Positions 51,791-60,262 of a stretch of 64,000 bases of DNA are shown one piece after another. The position numbers were made by a program, and so were the translations under genes. The notes beneath the pieces are model-generated. The model was given only the letters and a program-made list of their open reading frames with translations, searched no databases and was not told the origin of the DNA. Positions within the stretch are counted from its first letter, which is position 1. The number at the start of each line of letters is the position of its first letter. This DNA comes from JAWXUU01 sp044426045 (GTDB lineage Bacteria > Bacillota > Clostridia > Christensenellales > CAMQZB01): the NCBI GenBank assembly GCA_044426045.1, contig JAWXUX010000004.1, positions 1-64,000 of the forward strand, written 5' to 3'.

Positions 51791-52803
51791 TTTGCACCTC
51801 TTTTTTTCGATAAAATCATGGAAATAACAATCGGTGCACCAAATAATGCGGTAACCGTTGAAATTGGCATTTCAACGGGTGAAAAAGCAGTTCTAGCAAT
51901 AAGGTCGCAAGCCACGCAAAAAACGCTTCCGCAAAGGAAAGAAGCGGGTATCAAAAGTGATGGTTTTGCCGTGTTGAGCATTTTTTTTGCAATGTGTGGC
52001 ACAGCGATGCCAACAAAGGAAATTGGACCAGCAAAGGCAGTCACGCAAGCGGAAAGCAAACTTGTTATTGCAACAATCACAGTACGCGTTGCTTTGATGT
52101 TCACACCCATGCTGAGTGCATAACCTTCGCCGAGCTGATATGCACCAATTGGTTTTGAAGATAAGAACGCGAGTATAGTTCCTAAAATCACAACGACGGC
52201 AATAATTTTAACGCTGTTCCAAGTCGAGCCAGAAAAAGAGCCCATCGACCATGTCGTGAGGTTTGCAATTTCGTTGTTGTCAGCAAAGGTGATAACAAAA
52301 TCAGTCACAGCAGAGCAGATATACCCAATCATGATACCGACAACTAAAAGCATAGACATGTTTGACACCTTTTTTGAACAAGCAAGAACAAAAACCATAG
52401 AAATCAGCGAGCCGACAAAAGAAATTGCCACAAGTTGAATATATCCAACACTGCTGATAAAAACCAATGCAATTGCAACGGTCATCTTTGCTCCACTTGA
52501 AATTCCCAAAATAAAAGGTGAGGCGATTGGATTTCTAAAAAAAGTTTGAATTAAAAATCCAGAAACGCCAAGTGCACCACCCAGAAGTGAAGCAGTGACA
52601 AGTCGTGGGAAGCGAATTTTCCAAATAATGGCACTATTAACAACATCTGTTTCTCCAAGAGAAAACAAAATTCTGAAAATATCCACAGCGGAAATATCGA
52701 CACTGCCTGTGTTGATATTTACGATATATCCTATGCAGAGTGCAAAAATAAGTCCGCTAAAAACTATAATCGCACGCAGGTTTTTCAAGCGAGTGTTTTC
52801 CAT
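51787..52803 (-). CDS. Cobalamin/iron-siderophore ABC permease (FecCD/BtuC)
   Basis: This membrane protein of about 338 residues from ATG 52803 is the pore of the importer. It has about ten hydrophobic segments and the family motifs RFPRLVTASLLGGALGVSG, NPIASPFILGISSGAK and GPISFVGIAVPHIAK, the loop that contacts the ATPase. GGAG lies at the right distance for 52803; the frame opens further up at 52836. A candidate cobalamin riboswitch ahead of the operon makes vitamin B12 the likelier cargo. Confidence 0.9.
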   Translation of the reverse strand: MENTRLKNLRAIIVFSGLIFALCIGYIVNINTGSVDISAVDIFRILFSLGETDVVNSAIIWKIRFPRLVTASLLGGALGVSGFLIQTFFRNPIASPFILGISSGAKMTVAIALVFISSVGYIQLVAISFVGSLISMVFVLACSKKVSNMSMLLVVGIMIGYICSAVTDFVITFADNNEIANLTTWSMGSFSGSTWNSVKIIAVVVILGTILAFLSSKPIGAYQLGEGYALSMGVNIKATRTVIVAITSLLSACVTAFAGPISFVGIAVPHIAKKMLNTAKPSLLIPASFLCGSVFCVACDLIARTAFSPVEMPISTVTALFGAPIVISMILSKKRGAK

Positions 52804-52902
52804 TTTTCTCCACGAATAACAATCCACAAAATTCAATGAACTTCCGCGATTGCGCCTCTTCTTATATTATTTCTTATTCTCAAGTTTCCCTCAATATAAA
52901 TT

Positions 52903-54102
52903 TTAGCTCAAACGTTGCAAATAAGTTAAGTTGCTATCTGCATTTTCATCATAGATTGCTGTGTGAATGTCCCCAATCATTTGACCAATTGTGTCGGTGA
53001 TTTGATAAAAATCTTGACTTGTCGCCCAAATAGTGCCATCTTGATACGCCTTGAAATCAGAAAGCATTTCAAGACCTCTGTTGTTTATGATGTCGTCAGC
53101 ACAAGTAGGTTTTCCACCCATAGAGTAGTTGTAAATAATCACATCGGCGTGGGCAGCAAGGGCGTAAAACACCTCTTCTGTCACGGAAATGCTTGATGTT
53201 CCAACACTGCCATCAAGGGTGAAAAGAACTTCACCGCCCGCAATCTTAATTGCGTTTGACAAATAATCATCTTCGTTTCTCACATAAATCGCACCGGAAG
53301 AAGAAACATAAAAGAACAAAACAGTCTTTTTATCATCGTCGGCAATTTGAGAAATAGAATTTTCAACTTCCGCAACGATTTCAACTTGCTCATCAAAAAG
53401 TTCGCAAGCAAGGTCGTATTCGTCATATAAAATGCCAAAGAATTTCAACCATTCTGTTCTTCCAAGCGGAGTAGATTCGTATGGTGACTTGTCACTGATG
53501 TATTTCATTCCAAGCTCGGCAAGTTGAGTGTATGTGTCGGGGAGGGTATCAAGACCGCCCGAAAAAATTGCAAGGTTAGGCATGTTTGCAGCAATAAGTT
53601 CATAATCGGGAGAAGAAGAACTTCCAATATTAATCATATCGCCGTTGTCAAGTGCTTGATTAACTTCATCAATATACCATGTTGTCGATGTTGTCAAATT
53701 CACGCTTGAAACTTTGCCAAGTGCGTTTGTGAGCGACATCACTGGTGAAGAAGCAATAAAAACGTCGTATAATGGTTCGTCAAAAACAATCACGTCACTA
53801 GGCAAGTCAGAAGGTGCTAAAGCCCCATCGCTAAGAACCAAAATTCTTGCTTCCATAATTGAATTTTCATAAGTTGCAAGCAAAACAGAACCGCCTTCAA
53901 GGTTAAAAATCGCAAAATTTTCCGCATATTCTAGTGGCGTTTCGCTTTCAAATTCAATATCAATTCCCTGCATAGCAGTTGTGACTTTTTCGCTGTATTC
54001 TTGATTTGGAGTTGTCACATCTTCAGCTTCAGAAGTGTCACCACATCCTGCAAAAGAAAACAACAGTGTTAAGATAAGTGTCAGTGCAATAATTTTTTTC
54101 AT
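52903..54102 (-). CDS. Cobalamin/siderophore-type substrate-binding lipoprotein
   Basis: This 399-residue lipoprotein should catch the cargo outside the cell. The signal ends F-A-G-C (Cys20). Two lobes linked by a long helix match the BtuF/FepB class: the first includes YELIAANMPNLAIFSGG, the second PSDVIVFDEP upstream and ALAAHADVIIYNYS later. Length is above average for BtuF. It is first in the operon, directly after the riboswitch-terminator leader. The cargo is inferred from that leader only. Confidence 0.85.
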   Translation of the reverse strand: MKKIIALTLILTLLFSFAGCGDTSEAEDVTTPNQEYSEKVTTAMQGIDIEFESETPLEYAENFAIFNLEGGSVLLATYENSIMEARILVLSDGALAPSDLPSDVIVFDEPLYDVFIASSPVMSLTNALGKVSSVNLTTSTTWYIDEVNQALDNGDMINIGSSSSPDYELIAANMPNLAIFSGGLDTLPDTYTQLAELGMKYISDKSPYESTPLGRTEWLKFFGILYDEYDLACELFDEQVEIVAEVENSISQIADDDKKTVLFFYVSSSGAIYVRNEDDYLSNAIKIAGGEVLFTLDGSVGTSSISVTEEVFYALAAHADVIIYNYSMGGKPTCADDIINNRGLEMLSDFKAYQDGTIWATSQDFYQITDTIGQMIGDIHTAIYDENADSNLTYLQRLS

Positions 54103-54134
54103 TTTTCTATTCTCCTATTTCTCTTTCGAGAGTA

Positions 54135-54335
54135 TAATAAAAAAACTCAATCCCAAAAGGAATGAGTTTTGAAAATAGCAAAATGCTAAAAATTCCGTTC
54201 TTTCCTTCATGATCCTGTGAAGATGTAATAAAAAATAGGTAGCCCGACTTATGCAATAAATAAAAGCAATCACGGTAACAGGTATTGCGCAAGGTTCTCA
54301 CTCGCTTCCCCTATAAGTTATATTGAGTTTTCTTA
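54135..54335 (-). ncRNA. Candidate cobalamin riboswitch leader
   Basis: Read on the minus strand, the leader contains AGGGGAAGCGAGTGAGAACC (54312-54293), then GCGCAATACCTGTTACCGTGA (54290-54270), then AGTCGGGCTACCTA (54250-54237). These resemble, in the right order, the GGGAA-GGTG-AA-CC, C-CGC-CTGT and CAGG-ACC blocks of the cobalamin riboswitch, though several positions deviate. An intrinsic terminator follows and the first gene is a BtuF-like protein. The class call is tentative. Confidence 0.6.
54143..54169 (-). terminator. Expression-platform terminator before the binding-protein gene
   Basis: On the minus strand AAACTCATTCC and GGATTGAGTTT pair with one mismatch around TTTTG, followed by TTTTATTATAC. 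It is only about 40 bases before the start codon, as expected of a transcription-attenuating riboswitch. Confidence 0.85.
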
Positions 54336-54340
54336 TATAA

Positions 54341-54370
54341 AGCATAGCACAAATAAAAATAGGTTGTCAA
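54341..54370 (-). promoter_or_regulatory. Promoter of the cobalamin-type importer, within the gdhA terminator
   Basis: On the minus strand TTGACA (54370-54365) and TATGCT (54346-54341) are 18 bases apart. The -35 is part of the gdhA terminator stem, so the two signals share bases. Confidence 0.6.
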
Positions 54371-54396
54371 CTATTTCCATAAGTTGCAACCTATTT
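54357..54396 (-). terminator. gdhA terminator
   Basis: AAATAGGTTG and CAACCTATTT form the outer stem, continued by CAACT/AAGTTG. On the minus strand TTTTTATTTG follows. It lies about 50 bases after the gdhA stop. Confidence 0.75.
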
Positions 54397-54446
54397 TCTA
54401 TTACTTATTTATTACTTATTTGTTACTTATCTCCCACCAAAAAGGA

Positions 54447-55787
54447 TTAAACAACACCATGAGCCATCATTGATGTTGCAACTTTTGCAAAACCAGCGAT
54501 GTTTGCACCAAGAACAAAGTTATTTTCAGCGCCGTATTCTTTTGAAGTATCGTCGATTGTGTGGAAAATGTTTTCCATGATAGTTTTGAGTTTAGCATCA
54601 ACTTCTTCAAAAGTCCAGAAAAGTCTTTGAGATGATTGTGCCATTTCAAGTGCAGAAGTGGCAACACCACCCGCATTTGCTGCTTTGCCAGGGGCAAAGA
54701 GAACGCCTGATGCTAGGAACACTTCGGTTGCTTTCAAAGTTGAAGGCATGTTTGCACCTTCGCCAACTGCGTAACAGCCGTTTGCAACAAGAAGTTTTGC
54801 CGCATCTTCATCAAGTTCGTTTTGAGTTGCACAAGGAAGGGCAACATCGCAAGGAACGCTCCAAATTCCGCTGCAACCTTCAACATATTTCGCTGTTGGA
54901 ACATAATCAAGATATTCTTTAATTCTTCCGCGTTTAACTTCTTTGATTTCTTTCACAATATCAAGTTTGATACCAGCCTCGTCAACGATATAACCCGCTG
55001 AATCTGAAAGAGCAACAACATATCCGCCAAGTTCTTGAACCTTTTGAGTTGCATAAATCGCAACGTTACCAGAACCTGAAATAACAACAGTTTTGCCTTC
55101 AAATGAAGTGAGTTTTTTAGTTCTCAACATTTCGTCAACCAAATAAACAAGTCCGTATCCAGTCGCTTCAGTTCTAACAAGAGAACCGCCATATGGAATG
55201 CCACGACCAGTCAAAACGGCAACGTGTTCGTTGCGAAGTTTTTTGTATTGACCAAACATATATCCAATTTCTCTTCCACCAACGCCGATGTCGCCGGCAG
55301 GAACGTCAGTGTCGCCACCAATATATTTTGAAAGTTCAGTCATGAAAGATTGACAAAATCTCATAACTTCGCCATCAGATTTGCCTTTAGGGTCGAAATC
55401 TGAACCGCCTTTACCACCACCGATTGGAAGACCAGTCAAAGAATTTTTCAAGATTTGTTCAAAAGCAAGAAATTTCAAAATTGAAAGGTTAACTGATGGG
55501 TGGAAACGAAGACCGCCCTTATATGGTCCGATTGCACTGTTGAATTGAATGCGATAGCCTTTGTTCACTTGAACTTTACCACTATCGTCAACCCACGGCA
55601 CGCGGAACATAATCACGCGTTCAGGTTCAACAAATCTTTCCAAAAGACCTGCTTTTTCATATCCGGGATTTTTCTCGAACACAATGTCGAGTGAATCAAG
55701 GATTTCAGTTGCTGCCTGAATAAATTCAGGCTGGTTTGGGTTCGATGCTTTCAGTTTTGCAAGCACCGTGTTAACATAATTACTCAT
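54447..55787 (-). CDS. gdhA: Glutamate dehydrogenase, hexameric NADP type
   Basis: This 446-residue enzyme joins ammonium to 2-oxoglutarate to give glutamate. It has GPYKGGLRFHPSVN, the catalytic Lys region GLPIGGGKGGSDFDPKGKS, PAGDIGVGGREIGYMFGQY, and the Rossmann motif VVISGSGNVAIYA. Length and the FDPKGKSDGE motif fit the small hexameric class; NADP rather than NAD is likely. GGAGG precedes the ATG. The icd gene supplies 2-oxoglutarate. Confidence 0.96.
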   Translation of the reverse strand: MSNYVNTVLAKLKASNPNQPEFIQAATEILDSLDIVFEKNPGYEKAGLLERFVEPERVIMFRVPWVDDSGKVQVNKGYRIQFNSAIGPYKGGLRFHPSVNLSILKFLAFEQILKNSLTGLPIGGGKGGSDFDPKGKSDGEVMRFCQSFMTELSKYIGGDTDVPAGDIGVGGREIGYMFGQYKKLRNEHVAVLTGRGIPYGGSLVRTEATGYGLVYLVDEMLRTKKLTSFEGKTVVISGSGNVAIYATQKVQELGGYVVALSDSAGYIVDEAGIKLDIVKEIKEVKRGRIKEYLDYVPTAKYVEGCSGIWSVPCDVALPCATQNELDEDAAKLLVANGCYAVGEGANMPSTLKATEVFLASGVLFAPGKAANAGGVATSALEMAQSSQRLFWTFEEVDAKLKTIMENIFHTIDDTSKEYGAENNFVLGANIAGFAKVATSMMAHGVV

Positions 55788-55952
55788 TGGATTTTTCCTC
55801 CATTTACCTATAGTTTTATAATTCTAGCATTTAAAAATCCACAAATCAAGTACAAAACGCAAATAAATATCAAAAAAATCCATAAATATTTTTAAGTGAT
55901 GAAACTTCGTTAAAATAAATATTAATTCGAATAAAAACTTTAAAACTACAAA

Positions 55953-55999
55953 AAAAATGCTCCAAATCTGACTAAAATTTTGCAGATTTGAAGCATTTT
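55953..55999 (-). terminator. ptsI terminator
   Basis: AAATGCTCCAAATCTG and CAGATTTGAAGCATTT form a 16-base stem with one G-U pair. On the minus strand a run of T follows. It lies beyond the MITE-like copy downstream of ptsI. Confidence 0.85.
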
Positions 56000-56019
56000 A
56001 ATAATATCATAAAATTTAT

Positions 56020-56200
56020 GGGAACTTCTAAAAACTCTTAACGCAAATCTTAATTCCCAAAAAAGGCTTGATTTTCTGCAAAATTTCTCGTCGCGAGCGA
56101 AGCGACACGCCTGAATATACCTGATATTACTTCGAAATATTGCAAAAAATACGCACTTTTTTTGAAATTAATCTTTGGTCAATACTTTTTAGAAGTACCC
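56020..56200 (-). mobile_element. MITE-like element, copy 3 (181 bp), after ptsI
   Basis: Ends are GGGAACTTCTAAAAACT and ACTTTTTAGAAGTACCC, and TTAT flanks both sides (56016-56019 and 56201-56204). The element is in the opposite orientation to the others. Its centre matches copy 4 better than copies 1 and 2, and it has the extra segment of about 22 bases with CGAGCGAAGCGA (56091-56113). It starts 3 bases after the ptsI stop codon. Confidence 0.8.
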
Positions 56201-56203
56201 TTA

Positions 56204-57820
56204 TTATTTGCCTTCAAGAATGGTTTTCTTGAGTTTCAAACATTTTGAAGGTGAAACTGAAAGTTCATCAATGCCCACGTTCATATAAAAATCAGTGAGT
56301 TCAAGGTCGCCCGCAGATTCGCCACAAATACCAACCCAAATGCCATTTTCATGAGCGTTTTTCGCTGTCATTTCAATCATCGAAAGAACCGCTTCATTTC
56401 TTGAATCGAACAGTTGTTCAACATTGGTGTTCATTCTGTCCACTGCGAGAGTATATTGTGTCAAATCGTTTGTTCCGATACTGAAAAAGTCAACTTCTTT
56501 TGCAAGTTTAGCTGAAATCATGACAGATGCTGGAGTTTCAATCATAACGCCAATTTCAATTTCGCTTGAATAAGCAACCCCTTCTGCGTCAAGTTCTTTT
56601 TTGATTGACTCAAGCAAATTTTTTGCTTCAACGATTTGCTCGATATGAGAAATCATTGGGAACATGATTGAAAGATTGCCAAAAGCCGAAGCGCGGAGCA
56701 GTGCACGAAGTTGAGTGCGGAAAATTTCAGGCTCTGAAAGGCAAATTCTTATTGCACGATAACCAAGGGCAGGATTTTCTTCCCCTGGAATGCCAAAGTA
56801 TGGTGCTTGTTTGTCAGCACCCAAATCAAGGGTTCTAACGATAACGTTAAGCGGTGAAAGTCTTTCCACCATTTCTTTATAAATTTCAAATTGTTCTTCT
56901 TCTGTTGGGAAGTGGTCTGATTCAAGATAAATAAACTCACTTCTGAAAAGACCAACGCAATCGGCATCGTTTGAAAGAACCGCATCGATATCATCAAGAG
57001 AACCGATGTTTGCACCGATTTTGCAAGCGTGACCAGATGGAGTGATTGCTTTTTTGCCTTTAAATTTTTCAAGCTCAGCTTTTTCAGCTTCTTGAACTTT
57101 CAAAAGTTTGTCATAATTTGCAAGGATAGTTTGTGTTGGGTCGATAATAACAGTTCCTCTGTCGCCATCGATTGCGATTTTTCCGCTTTGTGGAATATCG
57201 TCAAAGTTGTTGCCCATTGCAACAACCGAAGGAATACCCATAGTTCTTGCCAAGATTGCACTGTGAGAAGTTTTGCTTCCCCCGCGAGTGACAAAGCCAA
57301 CAACAAGGTTTTTGTCAAGCTTCACTGTTTCTGAAGGCAATAAGTCCTCGGCGCAAACAATAATTTTGCCAGATTTTGTGATACTTGTTTCTTTAAGTCC
57401 CTTCATGATTTTGATAAGGCGAGAAGAAATATCAATGATATCCGCACTTCTTGCTCTCATATAAGGGTCGTCCATCGCTGAAAACATGTCAGCGAATGTG
57501 TCAGCACAAGATTTCACCGCAAATTCTGCGTTCTTGCCTGATGCAATCATTTCTTCAACAGCTTCAACGAAATCCAAATCGTCAATAAGCATTTGGTGCA
57601 TTTCGAAAACCATTGCAGTATCGAAATCCGTTTTAAGCGCATGCTCGTAAAGTTCTCCAAGCTCAATAATAGCTTGTTTTTTTGCGTTCTCATATTTTTG
57701 TGTTTCGGAAAGCACGTTACAACCGTCCTTTTCTTCAACTGTCAAATCCAACTTTTGCAAAAAGTATATGTCGGCAACAGCAACACCAGAAGAAGCTCCT
57801 ATTCCATTTAATCTCAACAT
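56204..57820 (-). CDS. ptsI: PTS enzyme I
   Basis: This 538-residue cytoplasmic enzyme takes phosphate from PEP and passes it to HPr for all PTS sugars. The phospho-His lies in GGSKTSHSAILARTMGIPSV (about residue 185). The C-terminal PEP-binding barrel has LFRSEFIYLE, RTLDLGADKQ, PMISHIEQI and GICGESAG. Length is slightly below the usual 570. AAGGAGG precedes the ATG. No ptsH is next to it, which differs from the standard ptsHI operon. Confidence 0.96.
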   Translation of the reverse strand: MLRLNGIGASSGVAVADIYFLQKLDLTVEEKDGCNVLSETQKYENAKKQAIIELGELYEHALKTDFDTAMVFEMHQMLIDDLDFVEAVEEMIASGKNAEFAVKSCADTFADMFSAMDDPYMRARSADIIDISSRLIKIMKGLKETSITKSGKIIVCAEDLLPSETVKLDKNLVVGFVTRGGSKTSHSAILARTMGIPSVVAMGNNFDDIPQSGKIAIDGDRGTVIIDPTQTILANYDKLLKVQEAEKAELEKFKGKKAITPSGHACKIGANIGSLDDIDAVLSNDADCVGLFRSEFIYLESDHFPTEEEQFEIYKEMVERLSPLNVIVRTLDLGADKQAPYFGIPGEENPALGYRAIRICLSEPEIFRTQLRALLRASAFGNLSIMFPMISHIEQIVEAKNLLESIKKELDAEGVAYSSEIEIGVMIETPASVMISAKLAKEVDFFSIGTNDLTQYTLAVDRMNTNVEQLFDSRNEAVLSMIEMTAKNAHENGIWVGICGESAGDLELTDFYMNVGIDELSVSPSKCLKLKKTILEGK

Positions 57821-58056
57821 TTTAAAATCCTCCTTGAATTGTGAATATTATAACAAAAAATATTTTTATAATCAATACATATTTGAATTTTTTTGACAAA
57901 ATTTATTTATTTGCAAAAATTTACTATGTAAATCTTGACATTTTCTTGTCTATATAATCAAATATGCTCAAACAATCATAATTTTATGAGTATTTATTTA
58001 TCTCGCACATAAAAACATTTCTTTTAATTCATACTATCATAAAAAGGGGTGAAAGC

Positions 58057-58575
58057 ATGATTATATCAATAATAATACTGTCAATCTTTGTTGTTTTGGT
58101 GCTGGAAATCCCGTTTGATATCTTTTTGAACCTATCGCTTGATAGGGTGCTCCTTGAATATCAGCTTGACCGCCCAATAAAAACTCGCGGATACGCATAT
58201 GTAAAAAACGGAGAATTATTTCACGGCAGTGCAAGAAAAGAAATGGGCGGTGGCATTGATACAATGGAGTTTTTATCTTTTGTATCTAGTCGAGTAATCG
58301 TGAAAGAATGTCATGTGCGAGGAATTCTTGGTGAAGATAGCATTGAAAACACGATGTTTGAAGTAGTGTTTTTTCAAAATCTTGCAAATGCAATTCTTGG
58401 CATGATAAGAAACGGAAATCTAGCAGCAAATCTTTCGCAAAACTATCATGTGGCAGAAAATGAAGACAGCAATATTTTCCTCGAATCAATGTTGTGGCTA
58501 AGCGTTGCAGATATATTGTCCATTGCGAGTTGGTATATATGGAAAAAGCTAATAAATAAAAAAATAAACAAATAA
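58057..58575 (+). CDS. Small membrane-associated protein upstream of gerW
   Basis: This 172-residue protein has a hydrophobic N-terminal segment (about 1-28), a mixed middle and a C-terminal segment that may also sit in the membrane, ending in many Lys. In many Clostridia a DUF2953-type protein precedes gerW (ytfJ); position and the anchor fit, but the sequence match is weak by eye. It is 30 bases before gerW. GGGGTGAAAG precedes the ATG. Function unknown. Confidence 0.7.
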   Translation: MIISIIILSIFVVLVLEIPFDIFLNLSLDRVLLEYQLDRPIKTRGYAYVKNGELFHGSARKEMGGGIDTMEFLSFVSSRVIVKECHVRGILGEDSIENTMFEVVFFQNLANAILGMIRNGNLAANLSQNYHVAENEDSNIFLESMLWLSVADILSIASWYIWKKLINKKINK

Positions 58576-58605
58576 ACAAAAAAGCAAAAGCAAAAGGAGA
58601 GTAGT

Positions 58606-59022
58606 ATGGAATATGAAAACCAAATAAAAGAAGTGCTTGAAACGGCAATGGAAAAACTCCACTCCATTTCAGATGCTGGCACAGTGCTTGGGAAGGCATA
58701 TCAAACAGAAGATGGCAAAATCGTGCTTCCCGTTTCAAAAGTTACGCTTGCCTATATCGCGGGAGGTGGGGAATATAACTCGCAAGACAAAAAGGAAGGC
58801 ACTCTTGAAAAATTGAAATACCCATTTGCAGGGGGAAGTGGTGGATATGTTCAGCTGAGCCCAATCGGCTTTCTTGCGGTTGAAAATGGCGAGTATCAAA
58901 CAATCCCATTCCAAGAATCAAAATCGGGCATGGATAAAATGTTTGAAGAGGTCGGGCTGTATCTCAAAAAAACGGGTGAAAAGCAACTGAAACCAAAAAA
59001 TAAGGAAAGGGGCGACAAATAA
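58606..59022 (+). CDS. GerW-family sporulation protein (YtfJ)
   Basis: This 138-residue protein matches GerW/YtfJ, made in the forespore of spore formers and needed for germination in Bacillus. It has VLGKAYQTEDGKIVLPVSKVTLAYIAGGGEY in spirit and PFAGGSGGYVQLSPIGFLAVENG, the Gly-rich core of the family. Its presence suggests the host can sporulate or descends from spore formers. It is between the small membrane protein and dac; the dac start is one base after its stop codon. Confidence 0.88.
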   Translation: MEYENQIKEVLETAMEKLHSISDAGTVLGKAYQTEDGKIVLPVSKVTLAYIAGGGEYNSQDKKEGTLEKLKYPFAGGSGGYVQLSPIGFLAVENGEYQTIPFQESKSGMDKMFEEVGLYLKKTGEKQLKPKNKERGDK

Positions 59023-59023
59023 A

Positions 59024-60106
59024 GTGGCAATATCACAAAAGAAAAAAATCCTATCAATAATAATCGCTGTTTGTATGTTTGTTATCGCATGTGGGTATTG
59101 TGGCGGGCAAACGGCATATGCCGTCACAAACAACAGGGGCATTGCACTTGTGGATGCGGAAACGGGCATGCTGATATACGGCGAAAACCCCGATGCTGTC
59201 AAAGAAATGGCGTCAACAACAAAGATTTTCACAGCGTACTTCGTTCTTGAAAAATGCAAAGCAGATGAAATCGATATGAAAGTGCCTATAAGAATAGAAA
59301 AAGAATGGACGGGAATTGAAGGTTCTTCAATATATCTCACCGAAGGTGAAATGGTCAGCATTGAAGAACTTTTATATGGGCTGATGTTAAGGTCAGGCAA
59401 CGATTCTGCCGTGGCACTTGCTGAAATAGTCTTTGGAAGCGTGGAAAATTATGTGGCATACGCAAATAATCGCCTTTGTGAAATGGGCTATAAAAACACC
59501 GCTCTTCAAAACCCCCACGGCTTGCCCGCTGAAAATCACCACACCACCGCAAGGGAGCTCGCACTCTTTTCAGCGACAGCAATGAAAGATTGTGACTTTG
59601 CGAAAATAGTGTCATCCAAAACTTACAGCGGTGCGCGTACGCTTTATGCCAACAAAAATAAAATCCTTCAAAACGTGGAAGGTGGCAATGGCATAAAAAC
59701 AGGCTACACGAAATCCGCAGGCAGATGTCTTGTGTCGGGCGCGGAAAGGGACGGTCATCAAATCGTGCTTGCAACCCTTAACACCTACGACATGTTTGAA
59801 CGCTCAAAAGCGCATATCGACAGCTTTTTTCAAAACTATGAATATGTGGATATCTCAAAAACGTTGAAAGAAAACGCCGTGCCTGTTGAAATTCTAGGGG
59901 TGACGGCGGAAATAACAACAAAAGATAATATTTTGGCAGTTCCAATCCCAAAGGGCGAAAAAGCTGAAATAAAGGTGAAAACAATAAAAAGCCTACCATT
60001 TTACGCAAAAAGTGGCACGATTTGTGGTGAATTGGAGGTTTATGTAAAAAATTGCTTGATTTTCTCGCAAAAACTATATACTAAAGAGACTATCAATGTA
60101 ATATGA
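59024..60106 (+). CDS. D-alanyl-D-alanine carboxypeptidase
   Basis: This 360-residue penicillin-binding protein trims peptidoglycan stem peptides outside the membrane. It has a signal peptide (about 8-30, ending AYA), the catalytic STTK (about 66-69) in MASTTKIFTAYF, SGNDSA and KTGYT, then a C-terminal PBP5-like domain. No clear C-terminal amphipathic anchor is seen. It starts at GTG 59024 behind AAGGAAAGGGG. Next to gerW, it is probably the DacF/DacB-type enzyme linked to sporulation. Confidence 0.92.
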   Translation: MAISQKKKILSIIIAVCMFVIACGYCGGQTAYAVTNNRGIALVDAETGMLIYGENPDAVKEMASTTKIFTAYFVLEKCKADEIDMKVPIRIEKEWTGIEGSSIYLTEGEMVSIEELLYGLMLRSGNDSAVALAEIVFGSVENYVAYANNRLCEMGYKNTALQNPHGLPAENHHTTARELALFSATAMKDCDFAKIVSSKTYSGARTLYANKNKILQNVEGGNGIKTGYTKSAGRCLVSGAERDGHQIVLATLNTYDMFERSKAHIDSFFQNYEYVDISKTLKENAVPVEILGVTAEITTKDNILAVPIPKGEKAEIKVKTIKSLPFYAKSGTICGELEVYVKNCLIFSQKLYTKETINVI

Positions 60107-60113
60107 AAAATAC

Positions 60114-60142
60114 TTGTCATAAAAAACAAAGTGTGATATAAT
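60114..60142 (+). promoter_or_regulatory. Promoter of rluB
   Basis: TTGTCA (60114-60119) and TATAAT (60137-60142) are 17 bases apart. The leader to the start codon is about 115 bases and holds a GCAGTATTGC-type weak hairpin. Confidence 0.75.
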
Positions 60143-60262
60143 GTATCGGTGTATGCAGTATTGCACTTTTTTTGTGCGTGATTATATACATAATTATTTA
60201 ATGCATGGAAAGATATCTATAAAAAAATAAGTTGATATCTAAAACATAAAGGAAAAAACTAA

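Noticed and set aside
54237..54335. T-box or SAM riboswitch instead of cobalamin
   Set aside because: No T-box sequence (TGGNACCGCG) or SAM-type conserved core is present, while the block order and neighbour genes suit cobalamin better.
57935..57958. Promoter for the 58057 gene
   Set aside because: TTGACA and TATAAT are present but only 12 bases apart, too close for a normal promoter.
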